Below, one piece after another: positions 26,284 to 34,991 of a stretch of DNA of 64,000 nt (positions are counted from its first letter, which is position 1; each line of letters starts with the position of its first letter). This DNA comes from Thioalkalivibrio sp. ALE14 (GTDB taxonomy: Bacteria; Pseudomonadota; Gammaproteobacteria; Ectothiorhodospirales; Ectothiorhodospiraceae). The translations under genes and the position numbers were made by a program. The stretch covers positions 1 through 64,000 of the forward strand of contig NZ_AQXY01000025.1 of NCBI RefSeq assembly GCF_000376845.1, written 5' to 3'. Under the pieces are notes generated by a model that saw nothing but the letters and a program-made list of their open reading frames with translations, was not told the DNA's origin and did not search any database.

Positions 26284-26730
26284 TTACGGCTTGCTGTAGG
26301 TGTAGCCCTGCTGCTGCAGGTAGGAGATATGGGCCACGCCGCTCGGGATGATGTCGGCCTCGGTGGCATCGTAAAGGTCGTTTTCGATGTCATAGCCACG
26401 GCCGCGAACGGTGTTCGCGCAGACCTGGAAGTCGACGTTCTGCATCTTCAGGTTGTCGATCGAACCCTTCAGGTTCTCGTTCTCCAGCGCGTGAGCCAGA
26501 AGCGACAGGCCATTGCCGTGCATCACGACCTTGATGTCCATGTTGTCGGCGCCGACGGCGTTGATGTGATTCTGGATGTTGCGCAGCATGCCGGTCTGGC
26601 GGTTTTCGTTGTCATAGTTCACGTGATAGACGACCTTGTGGTGGCCGTAGTCGAAATCACTGGCGGACACAGCGCCCGGAAGGACGAAAGCGGCCGCCAT
26701 GGCCAGCGAAAGAAGGAAGCGCTTTTTCAT
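26284..26730 (-). CDS. Exported DsrE-like protein, copy 2
   Basis: The 148-residue product has a signal peptide (KKRFLLSLAMAAAFVLPGAV) and is a close paralogue of copy 1, sharing HKVVYHVNYD, NIQNHINAVGA, IKVVMHG, LKMQNV, IPSGVAHIS and the C-terminal QGYTYSKP. The single Cys is in FQVCANTVRG. ATG 26730 has GGAG 8 bases upstream. Single-gene unit with its own terminator. A role in periplasmic sulfur transfer is inferred from the fold and the sulfur-oxidation genes in the window. Confidence 0.88.
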   Translation of the reverse strand: MKKRFLLSLAMAAAFVLPGAVSASDFDYGHHKVVYHVNYDNENRQTGMLRNIQNHINAVGADNMDIKVVMHGNGLSLLAHALENENLKGSIDNLKMQNVDFQVCANTVRGRGYDIENDLYDATEADIIPSGVAHISYLQQQGYTYSKP

Positions 26731-26927
26731 GGTCGAACTCCTGCATTGGTTCCCGTGTGTTTGATTTCGATATGCCCGGGGCATATGTCGCGCTGCTAGC
26801 AGCGACCGGATCCGGTGACGGGCATCCGTGCCTGCGGTATCCGGTTACAGGGTAGGACGGGAACCCTGTGTGATTATTCCGCTCGAATGGACAATAAGCG
26901 TTTGATCATAAGTAGGAAATCAGAATA

Positions 26928-27800
26928 TTAGGGAGTGGTGGTTCGTGCGCTCCTTGTGGCGTGCGCGGCCAGGGTGAGCAGTACCAGGCCACCAGCGAAC
27001 AATGTGAGCATGCCGGGGGCCTCGGCCAGGAACAGCCAGACCCAGAGGGTGCCGAATACTGCTTCCAGCACCAGGAACAGGGCCACCTCCCCGGCGGCCA
27101 GGAAGCGGGTCGACAGGGCGATCAGGGTCAGTGCCAGCGGAAGCTGGATCAGGCCCATGATGGCGAGGATCGCAAGGCTGTCGAGCCCGACCGCGAGGGG
27201 CGTTGCCAGGGGCCAGGCGATGACCGCGGCCATGAATCCGCCGGCCGCGATCACGGCCAGTCGGTCTACCCGGGGCGAGCGGCGCAGCAGGGTCAGGTTG
27301 ATGCCCACCACCAGCGCCGCCAACAGGGCGAGGCCGTCACCCAGCCAGCCACCGCCCTCCAGCGACCCGGCAAATACGCCGATGATCCCGCCGAGACAGA
27401 TCAGCATGGCGATCCAGGTCCGCGGGGGGACCCACTCCTTCAGCAGCAGACCCGAAAACGCGGCCGCGAACAGTGGCGAGGCGGCCAGGATGACCACCAC
27501 ATTGGCGACCGTGGTGTGCAGGATAGCGAGCACAAACAGGATGGTGGTCGCCGCGAACCCGGCCGCGACCCAGCCGGCATCACGCCCGCCCAGCCGCAGG
27601 TGAGTCCAGGCCCAGCGGCCGTCGAGGATGCGCAGCAGCAGGGTCAGCGCCAGGGCCATCAGCAGCCCGCGCCAGAAGACGATGTCCATGCCCTGGGTGT
27701 CGGCCAGCCGCACCAGCAGTCCGTCGAAGCTGAGCGCCATCACGCCGGTAAAGGCGAGTAGCGAGCCGGTCAGGTGTTCGCGTTGCATGATCCGGTTCAC
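26928..27800 (-). CDS. EamA-family (DMT superfamily) transporter
   Basis: The 290-residue product has ten predicted membrane helices in two EamA repeats, starting LLAFTGVMALSFDGLLVRLA and ending LFAGGLVLLTLAAHA. Family members export amino acids, sugars or other metabolites; the substrate here is unknown. A start at 27788 (MQREHLTG) is an alternative. It is divergent from the dehydrogenase gene at 27865, so the 64 bp between hold both promoters. Confidence 0.9.
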   Translation of the reverse strand: MNRIMQREHLTGSLLAFTGVMALSFDGLLVRLADTQGMDIVFWRGLLMALALTLLLRILDGRWAWTHLRLGGRDAGWVAAGFAATTILFVLAILHTTVANVVVILAASPLFAAAFSGLLLKEWVPPRTWIAMLICLGGIIGVFAGSLEGGGWLGDGLALLAALVVGINLTLLRRSPRVDRLAVIAAGGFMAAVIAWPLATPLAVGLDSLAILAIMGLIQLPLALTLIALSTRFLAAGEVALFLVLEAVFGTLWVWLFLAEAPGMLTLFAGGLVLLTLAAHATRSARTTTP

Positions 27801-27864
27801 CCTCCATGTGCCGCTTTTGCAGCGGGGTTGTTACAGTGCATGGGTACCGTTTTCGGAGTGCCGT

Positions 27865-28773
27865 ATGTCCGCATCCCAGATCCCGCCCGAACTGCAGCCG
27901 ATCGGGGCCATTGGCATCGGTATCATGGGGGCACCCATGAACCGCAACCTCCTCGCCGCCGGGGCCGATGTCCAGGTCTGGGCGCGACGGCCGGAGACGG
28001 CGGAAGCACTCGCGCAGGATGGCGCGCAGCCGTGCGCGAGCCTCCCGGAGCTGGTTCGCGGCGTGCGGGTGCTGGTGCTGAATGTCTCCGATACGCCGGA
28101 CGTGGAGGCGCTGATGCTGGGCCCGGATGGCATCCTGGAGCACGCCCGTCCCGGCCTGATCGTGATCGACCACAGCACCATCGACCCGATGCGTACCCGT
28201 GCCATTGCCCGCGCGGCTGCCGAGCGCGAGGTGACCTTCGTGGACGCCCCGGTGTCCGGTGGCGAGCCGGGCGCCCGGACCGGGACGCTGAGCCTGATGG
28301 TAGGCGGACCGGCCGCGGTGGTCGAGTCGCTGCGGCCGATCTTCGACGTGGTGGGGTCGACCCTGACCCACGTCGGCGAAAGCGGGGCGGGCCAGATCGC
28401 CAAGGCCTGCAATCAATTGGTGGTGGGCGAGACCCTGGTGGCGGTGGGCGAGGCCTTCGCCCTGGCCGAGCAGTCCGGCGTCGACCCGGCGCGGGTGCGC
28501 GAGGCGCTAATGGGGGGCTTTGCCAGTTCGCGCATCCTGGAGGTGCACGGGCAGCGGCTGCTGGACGGCGACTTCGAGCCGGGTTTTCAGATCGGCTTGT
28601 ATCACAAGGATCTGGGCATCATCGCCGACCTGAGCCGCGACCTCGGGCTGGCGACGGAGGGCCTGAAGCCGGTTCGGCAGGCCGTGGATGCCGCGCTGGA
28701 GGCCGGACAGGCCCGGCATGATGTGTCGATTCTGGCCCGCTTTTGCGTGCGCGCCGGCGAATCATCCTCCTGA
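27865..28773 (+). CDS. NAD-dependent beta-hydroxyacid dehydrogenase (tartronate semialdehyde reductase/HIBADH family)
   Basis: The 302-residue product has the Rossmann motif IGAIGIGIMGAPMNRNLLAA, the substrate motif DAPVSGGEPGARTGTLSLMV, and the catalytic Lys in GAGQIAKACNQLVVG. The family includes 2-hydroxy-3-oxopropionate reductase and 3-hydroxyisobutyrate dehydrogenase; the sequence alone does not fix the substrate. GGAG 7 bases before ATG 27865 supports the start. It is convergent with the NRAMP gene, with 6 bp between stops. Confidence 0.9.
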   Translation: MSASQIPPELQPIGAIGIGIMGAPMNRNLLAAGADVQVWARRPETAEALAQDGAQPCASLPELVRGVRVLVLNVSDTPDVEALMLGPDGILEHARPGLIVIDHSTIDPMRTRAIARAAAEREVTFVDAPVSGGEPGARTGTLSLMVGGPAAVVESLRPIFDVVGSTLTHVGESGAGQIAKACNQLVVGETLVAVGEAFALAEQSGVDPARVREALMGGFASSRILEVHGQRLLDGDFEPGFQIGLYHKDLGIIADLSRDLGLATEGLKPVRQAVDAALEAGQARHDVSILARFCVRAGESSS

Positions 28774-28779
28774 GACCGG

Positions 28780-30081
28780 TCAGAGCACGAAGCGCCAGAC
28801 CAGCCAGGCGATCGAGAACCCCGCCAGGAACACGATCCCGGCCCACGCCAGGGCGCGCAGGCCGGGGCCCGGCTTCGCGGCGTCCGGCACGTCGGGCGAC
28901 ATCACCGCGCGGAAGGTCAGCCAGGCGAGGATCGGCGCCGACAGGAACGACAGCGTGGTCGCGATATCGACAAAGCGCGTGAACTGGTCCCCGGCGAGCC
29001 AGATCAGGGTCAGCGCCCCGGCCGCGACGACCAGAAGGGCGACGCGATAGCCCCACCAGTCCAGTCCGCGCTCGGCCCTGGCGGGGGCCTCCATGTCCTG
29101 CATCGAGTGGCCGTTCTCCCGCAGGGCGCGGATGATGGCCATGATCACCCGGGGGTAGGCGTCGGTCACGGCCAGCGTTGTGGAGAACATGGTCGTCAGT
29201 GCCGCGATGGCGATGAGCGTCCGGCTCCACTCGCCCAGGCTCTGGGCATAGAGATCCACCAGTTGGGCCGAGAACGCGGCCGCCCCCGGTGCAAAGCCGA
29301 TACCCGTGCCGTACATCAGCAACGCCCCCAGCAGCATAAACGCGAGCGCCAGCAGGGTGGCCCCGAGGTAGCCCAGGCGGAAATCGAACACGGCCTCGCG
29401 CACGCTCGGGTGGTGGCCGGTCAGGCGGGCGCGTTCCTGGGTCCAGACCGAGTGCCAGGCCGCGACGTCCAGCGGGATCGGCATCCAGCCGAGCAGGGCC
29501 AGCACGAAGGCGAAGCCGGCCAGGGTCCACAGGCTCGACCACTCCGGCGCGCCGGAGAGGGTCTGCCAGTCCGGGGCCTCCTGGAAGGCCAGGGCCACCG
29601 CGACCACGGTCGACACGCTGAGGGCGGCCATGATGATCTTCATGCCCAGATCCAGGCCCTTGTAGGCCTCGACCATCAGGAAGACGATGCAGGCCGCCAG
29701 GATCAGGGCGGAGAGCACGACCATGGACAGGTCCAGCCCGAACACCAGCGCGAACAGGCCCGCGGTGGTCAGGGTCACCACGGCCTGGATGATGAACAGG
29801 GTGCCCAGGGTCACGGCGATGTAGAGCCCCAGGGCCCAGTTGCCGAGGCGGTGGTAGCCAGTGAGCAGGTTATGCCCGGTGGCCGCCGCATAGCGCGGAC
29901 CGAACTCCAGGAAGGGGTACTTGAACAGGCAGGCCAGCAGCACGATCGGGATCAGCAGCAGCCCGTATTCGGCACCGCCGCGGGTGGCCTGGACCAGGTG
30001 TGAGACCCCGACGGCCGCCCCGGCCATCAGCAGGCCGGGGCCGATCGCAGCGCGCAGCGAGGCAAGGGTGGATGCGGTCAT
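28780..30081 (-). CDS. NRAMP-superfamily transporter lacking the DPGN motif
   Basis: The 433-residue product has about 11 membrane helices in the NRAMP/LeuT pattern. In metal-carrying NRAMP proteins TM1 has DPGN and TM6 has MPH. Here TM1 reads GPGLLMAGAAVGVSHLV and TM6 reads LLGWMPIPLDVAAWHSVW, so the Asp and Asn metal ligands are missing. It may carry another ion or solute. Its ATG overlaps the stop of the diguanylate cyclase gene by 4 bp (ATGA), so the two are translated together. Confidence 0.85.
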   Translation of the reverse strand: MTASTLASLRAAIGPGLLMAGAAVGVSHLVQATRGGAEYGLLLIPIVLLACLFKYPFLEFGPRYAAATGHNLLTGYHRLGNWALGLYIAVTLGTLFIIQAVVTLTTAGLFALVFGLDLSMVVLSALILAACIVFLMVEAYKGLDLGMKIIMAALSVSTVVAVALAFQEAPDWQTLSGAPEWSSLWTLAGFAFVLALLGWMPIPLDVAAWHSVWTQERARLTGHHPSVREAVFDFRLGYLGATLLALAFMLLGALLMYGTGIGFAPGAAAFSAQLVDLYAQSLGEWSRTLIAIAALTTMFSTTLAVTDAYPRVIMAIIRALRENGHSMQDMEAPARAERGLDWWGYRVALLVVAAGALTLIWLAGDQFTRFVDIATTLSFLSAPILAWLTFRAVMSPDVPDAAKPGPGLRALAWAGIVFLAGFSIAWLVWRFVL

Positions 30082-31613
30082 GAATCAGTGTTTCCTTGAC
30101 GGGTTGTGGTGCTCCCGGAGTCCGGCAGGGCGCGAGTGCTGGCGATTATGACCCGGTTGCGACCGCTGTTCTTGGCGGCATAGAGGGCCTGATCGGCTCG
30201 CCCCAGCAACGAGTCCATGGAGTCACCCGGGCGGAAGCGGGCAATGCCGGCCGAGCAGGTCTGGCCGTGAGGCATCGCGCTGCGCAGGCGTTCCAGCACG
30301 CCGCGGGCGTCCTCGGCATCAACGTCGGGGAACACGACGACGAACTCCTCGCCGCCGAAGCGTGCCAGCAGATCGGTGGGGCGCAGGATGGCGCGCCAGG
30401 CCTGCACCATATCGCGGAGCAGGGCATCGCCGGCGGCATGGCCATGGGTGTCGTTGTACCGCTTGAAATGGTCGACATCCAGGAAGGCCAGGCTGAGCGG
30501 CCCCTCGTTGCGTTCAGCCCTGGCGATTTCGCGGTCCAGCTGTTCTTCCAGATGGCGGCGATTGCCGGCCCCGGTCAGGGGATCGCTGCGCGACAGGCGT
30601 TCCAGTCGCCGGGTCAGGGTGTGGGTTTCGCGGAGCAGTCCGGCCATGCGGTACATCACCAGCAGGAACAGGAGAATGGAGGCGATGGCCGCGATGCGGA
30701 TCACTTCGGTTTCGCTCCCGGCGGTCACCAGGATCACCATGGGTACCAGGATCGATGCCGCCCCCAGGACCAGGAGGCGACGCCCGGAGAGTTCGGCGTG
30801 GGTGGCGTGTGTCTGTGGCTCCACCCTTCCGGACGGGTGCCAGACGGCCGCGACGATCAGGGAGTAGGAAAGGAGCCAGATGGCATCCGTCAGCCCGCCC
30901 GGGCTGTACCACCCGGTGGAGTTGCCGTGCGCGTACAGCAGATCGGCGGCCAGGTAGGCCAGCATGCCCAGCAGCAGGAAGCTGTGGCTCGTGATGCCGG
31001 TCCGGTGCAGGAACACCAGGCGCAGGACGAGCGGCAGCAGGAGCAGGTCCGCGACCGGATATCCGGCAGACACCAGCAATTGCAGGCGGGTCAGATCGGG
31101 GTCGTCGGTGTACGGGGCGATCAGCAGGGCCCAGCCGAGTACCGCGGCCGAGATGCCTACGATCAGGGCATCCACCAGGGCGCCGTCGTCGCGTGCGGTG
31201 CGGCCTCCCAGTTGCCAGAGGGCTACGGCAAAAAGCGGGTACACGGACAGGTAAAAGATGTCTGCGACCGACGGGAAGGGTTCCAGGCCCTGCAGGTCCA
31301 GCCAGTACCAGATGCCGTGGCCGATGGCCGCCAGCGCCAGGGCGATGGCGATCAGGGCCCAGGCGGTCGTGGCGAAGGGGCGTGGCGGACGCAGGATGGC
31401 GATGGTGGTAACCGCCGCGGCGCCTGCGGTAATGAGTACGTACAGGCTGCTGGCAAGCAGGCCATAGGGCAGCGCGACATAGGCCATGGCCAGCACCAGG
31501 CCGAGGCCCAGGAGTGCCAGCCAGCGATTCGACTGCGACAAGAGTGCGCCTCGCCGTGTGCTGCCGGCCGCGGCAGGCGCGTCCTCACGCTGGATTTCGT
31601 CCCATTCCCCCAT
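30078..31613 (-). CDS. Membrane-bound diguanylate cyclase (GGDEF)
   Basis: The 511-residue product makes cyclic di-GMP. The N-terminal ~320 residues hold nine or ten membrane helices that form an unrecognised sensor; the rest is a GGDEF domain with SRSDPLTGAGNRRHLEEQL, DVDHFKRYNDTHGHAAGD, and the active site FGGEEFVVVFP. RPTD lies five residues before it, the position of the product-inhibition I-site (RxxD). The start at 31613 has no strong ribosome site; an in-frame ATG at 31679 is possible. Overlap with the NRAMP gene suggests the transporter and signalling enzyme act together (inference). Confidence 0.92.
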   Translation of the reverse strand: MGEWDEIQREDAPAAAGSTRRGALLSQSNRWLALLGLGLVLAMAYVALPYGLLASSLYVLITAGAAAVTTIAILRPPRPFATTAWALIAIALALAAIGHGIWYWLDLQGLEPFPSVADIFYLSVYPLFAVALWQLGGRTARDDGALVDALIVGISAAVLGWALLIAPYTDDPDLTRLQLLVSAGYPVADLLLLPLVLRLVFLHRTGITSHSFLLLGMLAYLAADLLYAHGNSTGWYSPGGLTDAIWLLSYSLIVAAVWHPSGRVEPQTHATHAELSGRRLLVLGAASILVPMVILVTAGSETEVIRIAAIASILLFLLVMYRMAGLLRETHTLTRRLERLSRSDPLTGAGNRRHLEEQLDREIARAERNEGPLSLAFLDVDHFKRYNDTHGHAAGDALLRDMVQAWRAILRPTDLLARFGGEEFVVVFPDVDAEDARGVLERLRSAMPHGQTCSAGIARFRPGDSMDSLLGRADQALYAAKNSGRNRVIIASTRALPDSGSTTTRQGNTDS

Positions 31614-31722
31614 TGGCCGAATGGTGGCAGACCAATGGCGGGTTGTCTCGCTTGTCGGATGGCGAGCACGCGGGCCCACACGGGCGGGGCTGCCCGTGTG
31701 AGTCGGTTCTGTCAGAAGACCC

Positions 31723-31956
31723 CTACAGGCCGATCAGTTCCGCGTGTACGCCGGAAGCGGTCACGGTGTCCAGCAGCTTGCGGCTGGACACCCGCTCGGG
31801 GTCGTATTCCACCACCATCAGGTGCGGCCGTTCGTCATGACTGGAGGCGGCCATCACGCCGGGCAGGCCGCGCAGGGTGTCCTGGATGCGTTCGCGGGCC
31901 GCGTGATCGGTGTTTTCATCGATGTGGATGGTGACATCCGCCATATGAGTGCTCAT
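31723..31956 (-). CDS. Small HMA-fold (heavy-metal-associated-like) protein without CxxC
   Basis: The 77-residue product has the beta-alpha-beta-beta-alpha-beta pattern of HMA domains: DVTIHIDENTDHAARERIQDTLRGLPGVMAA, LMVVEYDPERVSSRKLLDTVTASGVHAEL. The metal-binding CxxC is replaced by a His-containing loop, so copper binding of the usual kind is not expected. AAGGAG lies 8 bases before ATG 31956. Stands alone, divergent from the rhodanese-MBL gene. Confidence 0.75.
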   Translation of the reverse strand: MSTHMADVTIHIDENTDHAARERIQDTLRGLPGVMAASSHDERPHLMVVEYDPERVSSRKLLDTVTASGVHAELIGL

Positions 31957-32097
31957 CAGGGGCTCCTTCGGCCGTCATTGGGCCGTGTGCCTTCACCCTG
32001 AATATAGACGCTGCAGGAACGGTCTCAAGCCACCCGCCTGGCCGCCGCCGTTGTGGGGGACTATGGTGGGGGGATGGAGTCAAACCGGAGAATCACC

Positions 32098-33417
32098 ATG
32101 CGAGCGATCTGGCTGGGGCTGGCCCTTGCCGCGTTGGGCACCAACGCCGTGCAGGCCGACGAACTGACGGGCGATGCGCTGCTGGAGGCGGCGAACGCCG
32201 AGATCCGCAATATCGACAAGGAAGGGTTGCAGGCGCTGATCGCCAACGAGCCGGATCATGTGGTGATCGACGTGCGTACCCGCAACGAGATCGACCACAC
32301 CGGCGGGCAGATCCGCTCCAGCGAGACGCTGAACATCCCGCGGGGCTGGATCGAGTTCGAGGTGCCCGGCGAGATCCCGGACAAGGACACGCCGATCGTC
32401 GTCTACTGCGGCCAGAACCTGCGCAGCGTGGCCGCCGCGCAGACCCTGCAGCAGATGGGCTACACCAACGTGCAGAACTACCCCGGCGGTTTCTTCGAGT
32501 GGAAAGACGCGGGTCTGCCGCTGTATGTACTGGACAAGGCGCGCGACTCGTTCCTCTACGACCGCCCGCAGGAGGTAACCGAAGGTGTGTGGTCCGCGAT
32601 TGGCGCAACCCAGCCCTCCACCTACGAGAACTCCGGCCACAACAACAACCTGTCATTCATTATCACGGATGACGGCGTGGTGGTGATGAATGCCAGCGAC
32701 AACTACCTGCTGGCCCAGTCGCTGCATCAGGAGATCAGGAAGATCACCGATCAGCCGGTGAAGTATGTGGTGCTCGAGAATGCCCAGGGTCACGCGATGC
32801 TGGGCATGACCTACTGGCAGGAGCAGGGCGCCACGGTCATCGCGCACCAGGACGCCTGGCGCGAGATCGAGGCGAATGGCCAGGCCAGCCTGGAGGGGGC
32901 CGCGAACCGCACCCGCGACAAGGCGTTCATGACCGAGCTGGGGACGCCGGATGTCACCTTCGCCACGCGCCTGGACCTGGAGTTGGGCGGCGAGATCATC
33001 CAGATCCGCTATCTCGGGCCGGGCCACGCGCCGGGTGATATCGCGATCTGGGCGCCCGAGCGCAAGGCCCTGATTACCGGGGACCTGGCCTTCCATCAGC
33101 GCATGCTGCCGATCTTCGAGTACACCGATACCGCCGGGTGGATCGAGACCTGGCACGAACTGGAGGCCTTGGAGGCCGAGTACATCATCCCCGGGCACGG
33201 CGAGCCGGTGAACGACTTCGACGTGCTGCGCCGCTACACCCACGATTATCTCGTGTACCTGCGCGAGGAGGTCCAGCGCATCCTCGACGAGGGCGGCACG
33301 CTGAACGATGCCTACAACATCGACCAGACCGCCTACCGCCACCTGGACACCTACGGCGAGCTGCATCGCCAGAACGCCGGCCGCGTGTTCCGCGCCATGG
33401 AGTTCGAGGACTTCTGA
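32098..33417 (+). CDS. Exported rhodanese fused to a metallo-beta-lactamase-fold domain
   Basis: The 439-residue product has a signal peptide ending near TNAVQADE, a rhodanese domain (about residues 30-140) with VIDVRTRNEIDHTGG and the catalytic Cys in VVYCGQNLRS, and an MBL-fold domain from about 165 on. In the MBL part the metal motif HxHxDH is degenerate (VVLENAQGHAMLGM), while later ligands look kept: LGPGHAPGDIAIW, ITGDLAF and IPGHGEPV. Such fusions handle sulfur in persulfide dioxygenases and SoxH-like proteins. The start at 32098 has GGAG 8 bases upstream and puts the signal peptide at the N-terminus. Confidence 0.85.
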   Translation: MRAIWLGLALAALGTNAVQADELTGDALLEAANAEIRNIDKEGLQALIANEPDHVVIDVRTRNEIDHTGGQIRSSETLNIPRGWIEFEVPGEIPDKDTPIVVYCGQNLRSVAAAQTLQQMGYTNVQNYPGGFFEWKDAGLPLYVLDKARDSFLYDRPQEVTEGVWSAIGATQPSTYENSGHNNNLSFIITDDGVVVMNASDNYLLAQSLHQEIRKITDQPVKYVVLENAQGHAMLGMTYWQEQGATVIAHQDAWREIEANGQASLEGAANRTRDKAFMTELGTPDVTFATRLDLELGGEIIQIRYLGPGHAPGDIAIWAPERKALITGDLAFHQRMLPIFEYTDTAGWIETWHELEALEAEYIIPGHGEPVNDFDVLRRYTHDYLVYLREEVQRILDEGGTLNDAYNIDQTAYRHLDTYGELHRQNAGRVFRAMEFEDF

Positions 33418-33448
33418 ATCCCAATGCGGAGCGTCCGGGTCCCTCGCC

Positions 33449-33612
33449 TGTGGGAAGCCAGCCCCTGCCGACAGGGCGCTGGCAAGGCCTCAATCGCCGA
33501 GAGGGCTCGGCTCCTACGGGTCTGGAGCCAGCGTTTGTAGGAGGCCAGCCCCCTGGCCGATGCGGCGCTTGCACAACCGCAATCGGCCGGAAGCCCGGGC
33601 TCTTGTAAGGGC
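33449..33612. repeat. Two REP-like palindromes (TGTAGGAG family)
   Basis: The 371-bp gap 33418-33788 holds no gene. Two imperfect palindromes lie in it: 33449-33519 (GTGGGAAGCCAGCCCCTG ... GGCTCGGCTCCTACGGG) and 33535-33610 (TGTAGGAGGCCAGCCCCCTG ... CAATCGGCCGGAAGCCCGGG). Both share TGTAGGAG-CCAGCC with the perfect palindrome at 54784-54850. They resemble REP/BIME elements mobilised by RAYT transposases; no such transposase is in the window. Confidence 0.75.
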
Positions 33613-33639
33613 GAGGGTGTACGTTGATCGGCATTTCCC

Positions 33640-33667
33640 TGGGAAGTACACCGCGGGAAGTACACCG
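33640..33667. repeat. Two-copy 14-bp tandem repeat
   Basis: GGGAAGTACACCGC occurs twice in direct succession. No third copy, no gene and no other structure accompanies it. Confidence 0.6.
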
Positions 33668-33761
33668 CGTACGTGAAGGTCGGTTGTGCGGCAAATGGGT
33701 CCTGGCGAGAAGCCAGTGCCGGGTCGCGTATGGCATTTCCCGTATCTTCGCGCTAAATTAG

Positions 33762-33775
33762 AACGAACGTTCGGT
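33762..33775. promoter_or_regulatory. Palindromic operator candidate upstream of the TetR gene
   Basis: CGAACGTTCG (33764-33773) is a perfect palindrome within GAACGAACGTTCGGTTC, a form usual for TetR-family operators. It lies 15 bp before the TetR start codon and just after an AT-rich stretch (CTAAATTAG) that may be a -10 region. Autoregulation is the likely function (inference). Confidence 0.6.
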
Positions 33776-33788
33776 TCGGTTTTGGGCC

Positions 33789-34400
33789 ATGACAGAAAAC
33801 CCTGGGCAATCCGTGCGCGGCGCCGCGCTGCGCAAACTGGTACTGGATACCGCGCTCGAGCGGTTCAGCCGGGATGGCTATTTCAATACCTCCATCCATG
33901 ACATCCGTCGCCAGGCCGGGGTCTCCATCGGCTCGATCTATCACCACTTCGGCAACAAGGAGGCGCTGGCCAAGGCGCTGTACGACGAACTGCTGCAACG
34001 CATGGATGCCGGCCTGGCCGAGGTGATGGAGCGCGAGAGCGATTGCCGCGCGCGCTGCGACGGGATCATCGCGTTCATGTTCCGGGCCGCCGCCGAGGCC
34101 CCGCAGACGATGCGTTTCGTGCTCGAGGCGCGCCACCGCGAGTTCCTGCCGGATGAGCCGCCCGTGTGTTCCTCGCAGCCGTTCCAGCGCATGCGCGAGT
34201 GCATCGAGCAGGGCATTCAGAACGGCGAAGTTCGCCCGATGGAGGTACCCGTGGCCGCCACCGCCGCGTTCGGCGGCGCGATCCGCCTGTTGCACCTGCA
34301 CCTCGACGGTGTCCTGGAGCAACCGCTGGCGCACTACCTGGCCGAGACGCAGGAGGCCGCCTGGCGCGCCATTGTCATGACCCCCGCGGACAACCCGTAA
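33789..34400 (+). CDS. TetR-family transcriptional regulator
   Basis: The 203-residue product has a TetR N-terminal HTH at residues ~15-60: LVLDTALERFSRDGYFNTSI, HDIRRQAGVSIGSIYHHFGN, KEALAKALYDE. The C-terminal ligand domain contains Cys residues (SDCRARCDG, PPVCSSQ, RECIEQG) that might sense redox or sulfur species (inference). It is 30 bp upstream of two DsrE-like genes on the same strand and has a palindrome in its own promoter, so it probably controls all three. Confidence 0.92.
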   Translation: MTENPGQSVRGAALRKLVLDTALERFSRDGYFNTSIHDIRRQAGVSIGSIYHHFGNKEALAKALYDELLQRMDAGLAEVMERESDCRARCDGIIAFMFRAAAEAPQTMRFVLEARHREFLPDEPPVCSSQPFQRMRECIEQGIQNGEVRPMEVPVAATAAFGGAIRLLHLHLDGVLEQPLAHYLAETQEAAWRAIVMTPADNP

Positions 34401-34430
34401 CCCCGCTTCCACCACGAAGGAGAGCCCCCC

Positions 34431-34922
34431 ATGAAGATCGTTGCATCCCTGTTCCTGCTGCTGGCCCTGTCCCTGACCACCCTGAGTGTCCACGCCGACG
34501 CCCCCACCGATGCGCTTGCCCTGGAGGGCGTCGAGCAGGGCCGGGTCGTGTTCGACCTCAACAACACCGACCCGGAGATGCTCGCCCTGTACCTGATGGT
34601 GATCCGCGAGACGCATGAAGACCTGACCGATCAGGGTGTGGAGCCGGACATGATCCTCGCCTTTCGCGGCCGGGCGGTGACCATGGTCAGCGAGGATCGC
34701 GATCGCTTCGAGCTGACCGAATTCGACCACCTGGACACGATCGAAGACCACATCGCCGCGCTCAGGGAGAAGGGCGTGCGCATGGAATCCTGTTCCGTGG
34801 CCACCCGCCTGTTCGGCGTCGAGCACGGCGATCTGCTGCCCGGCATCGAGCCGGTGCGCAACACCTTCGTCTCCCTGACCGGCTATCAGGCCCAGGGCTA
34901 CGCAGTCATTCCGATCTACTGA
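34431..34922 (+). CDS. Exported DsrE-like protein, copy 3
   Basis: The 163-residue product has a signal peptide (LFLLLALSLTTLSVHADA) and a DsrE-like fold: EQGRVVFDLNNTDPEMLALY, VEPDMILAFRGRAVTM, EKGVRMESCSVATRLFGV with one Cys in the DsrE sulfur-carrier position, and GYQAQGYAVIPIY at the end. AAGGAG precedes the ATG. It is paralogous to the next gene (shared GYQ-QGYA-P-Y end and VEPD, C-ATR motifs) and more distantly to the pair at 25.6-26.7 kb. Confidence 0.82.
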   Translation: MKIVASLFLLLALSLTTLSVHADAPTDALALEGVEQGRVVFDLNNTDPEMLALYLMVIRETHEDLTDQGVEPDMILAFRGRAVTMVSEDRDRFELTEFDHLDTIEDHIAALREKGVRMESCSVATRLFGVEHGDLLPGIEPVRNTFVSLTGYQAQGYAVIPIY

Positions 34923-34991
34923 GTCCGCTTGATTCGGACACCGAGTCCGGGACCCGAACAACCGGACCTTTATCACCCAAGGAGATTACCC

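Noticed and set aside
33640-33667. Possible start of a CRISPR-like or tandem array
   Set aside because: Only two 14-bp units with no spacer; no cas gene anywhere in the window.
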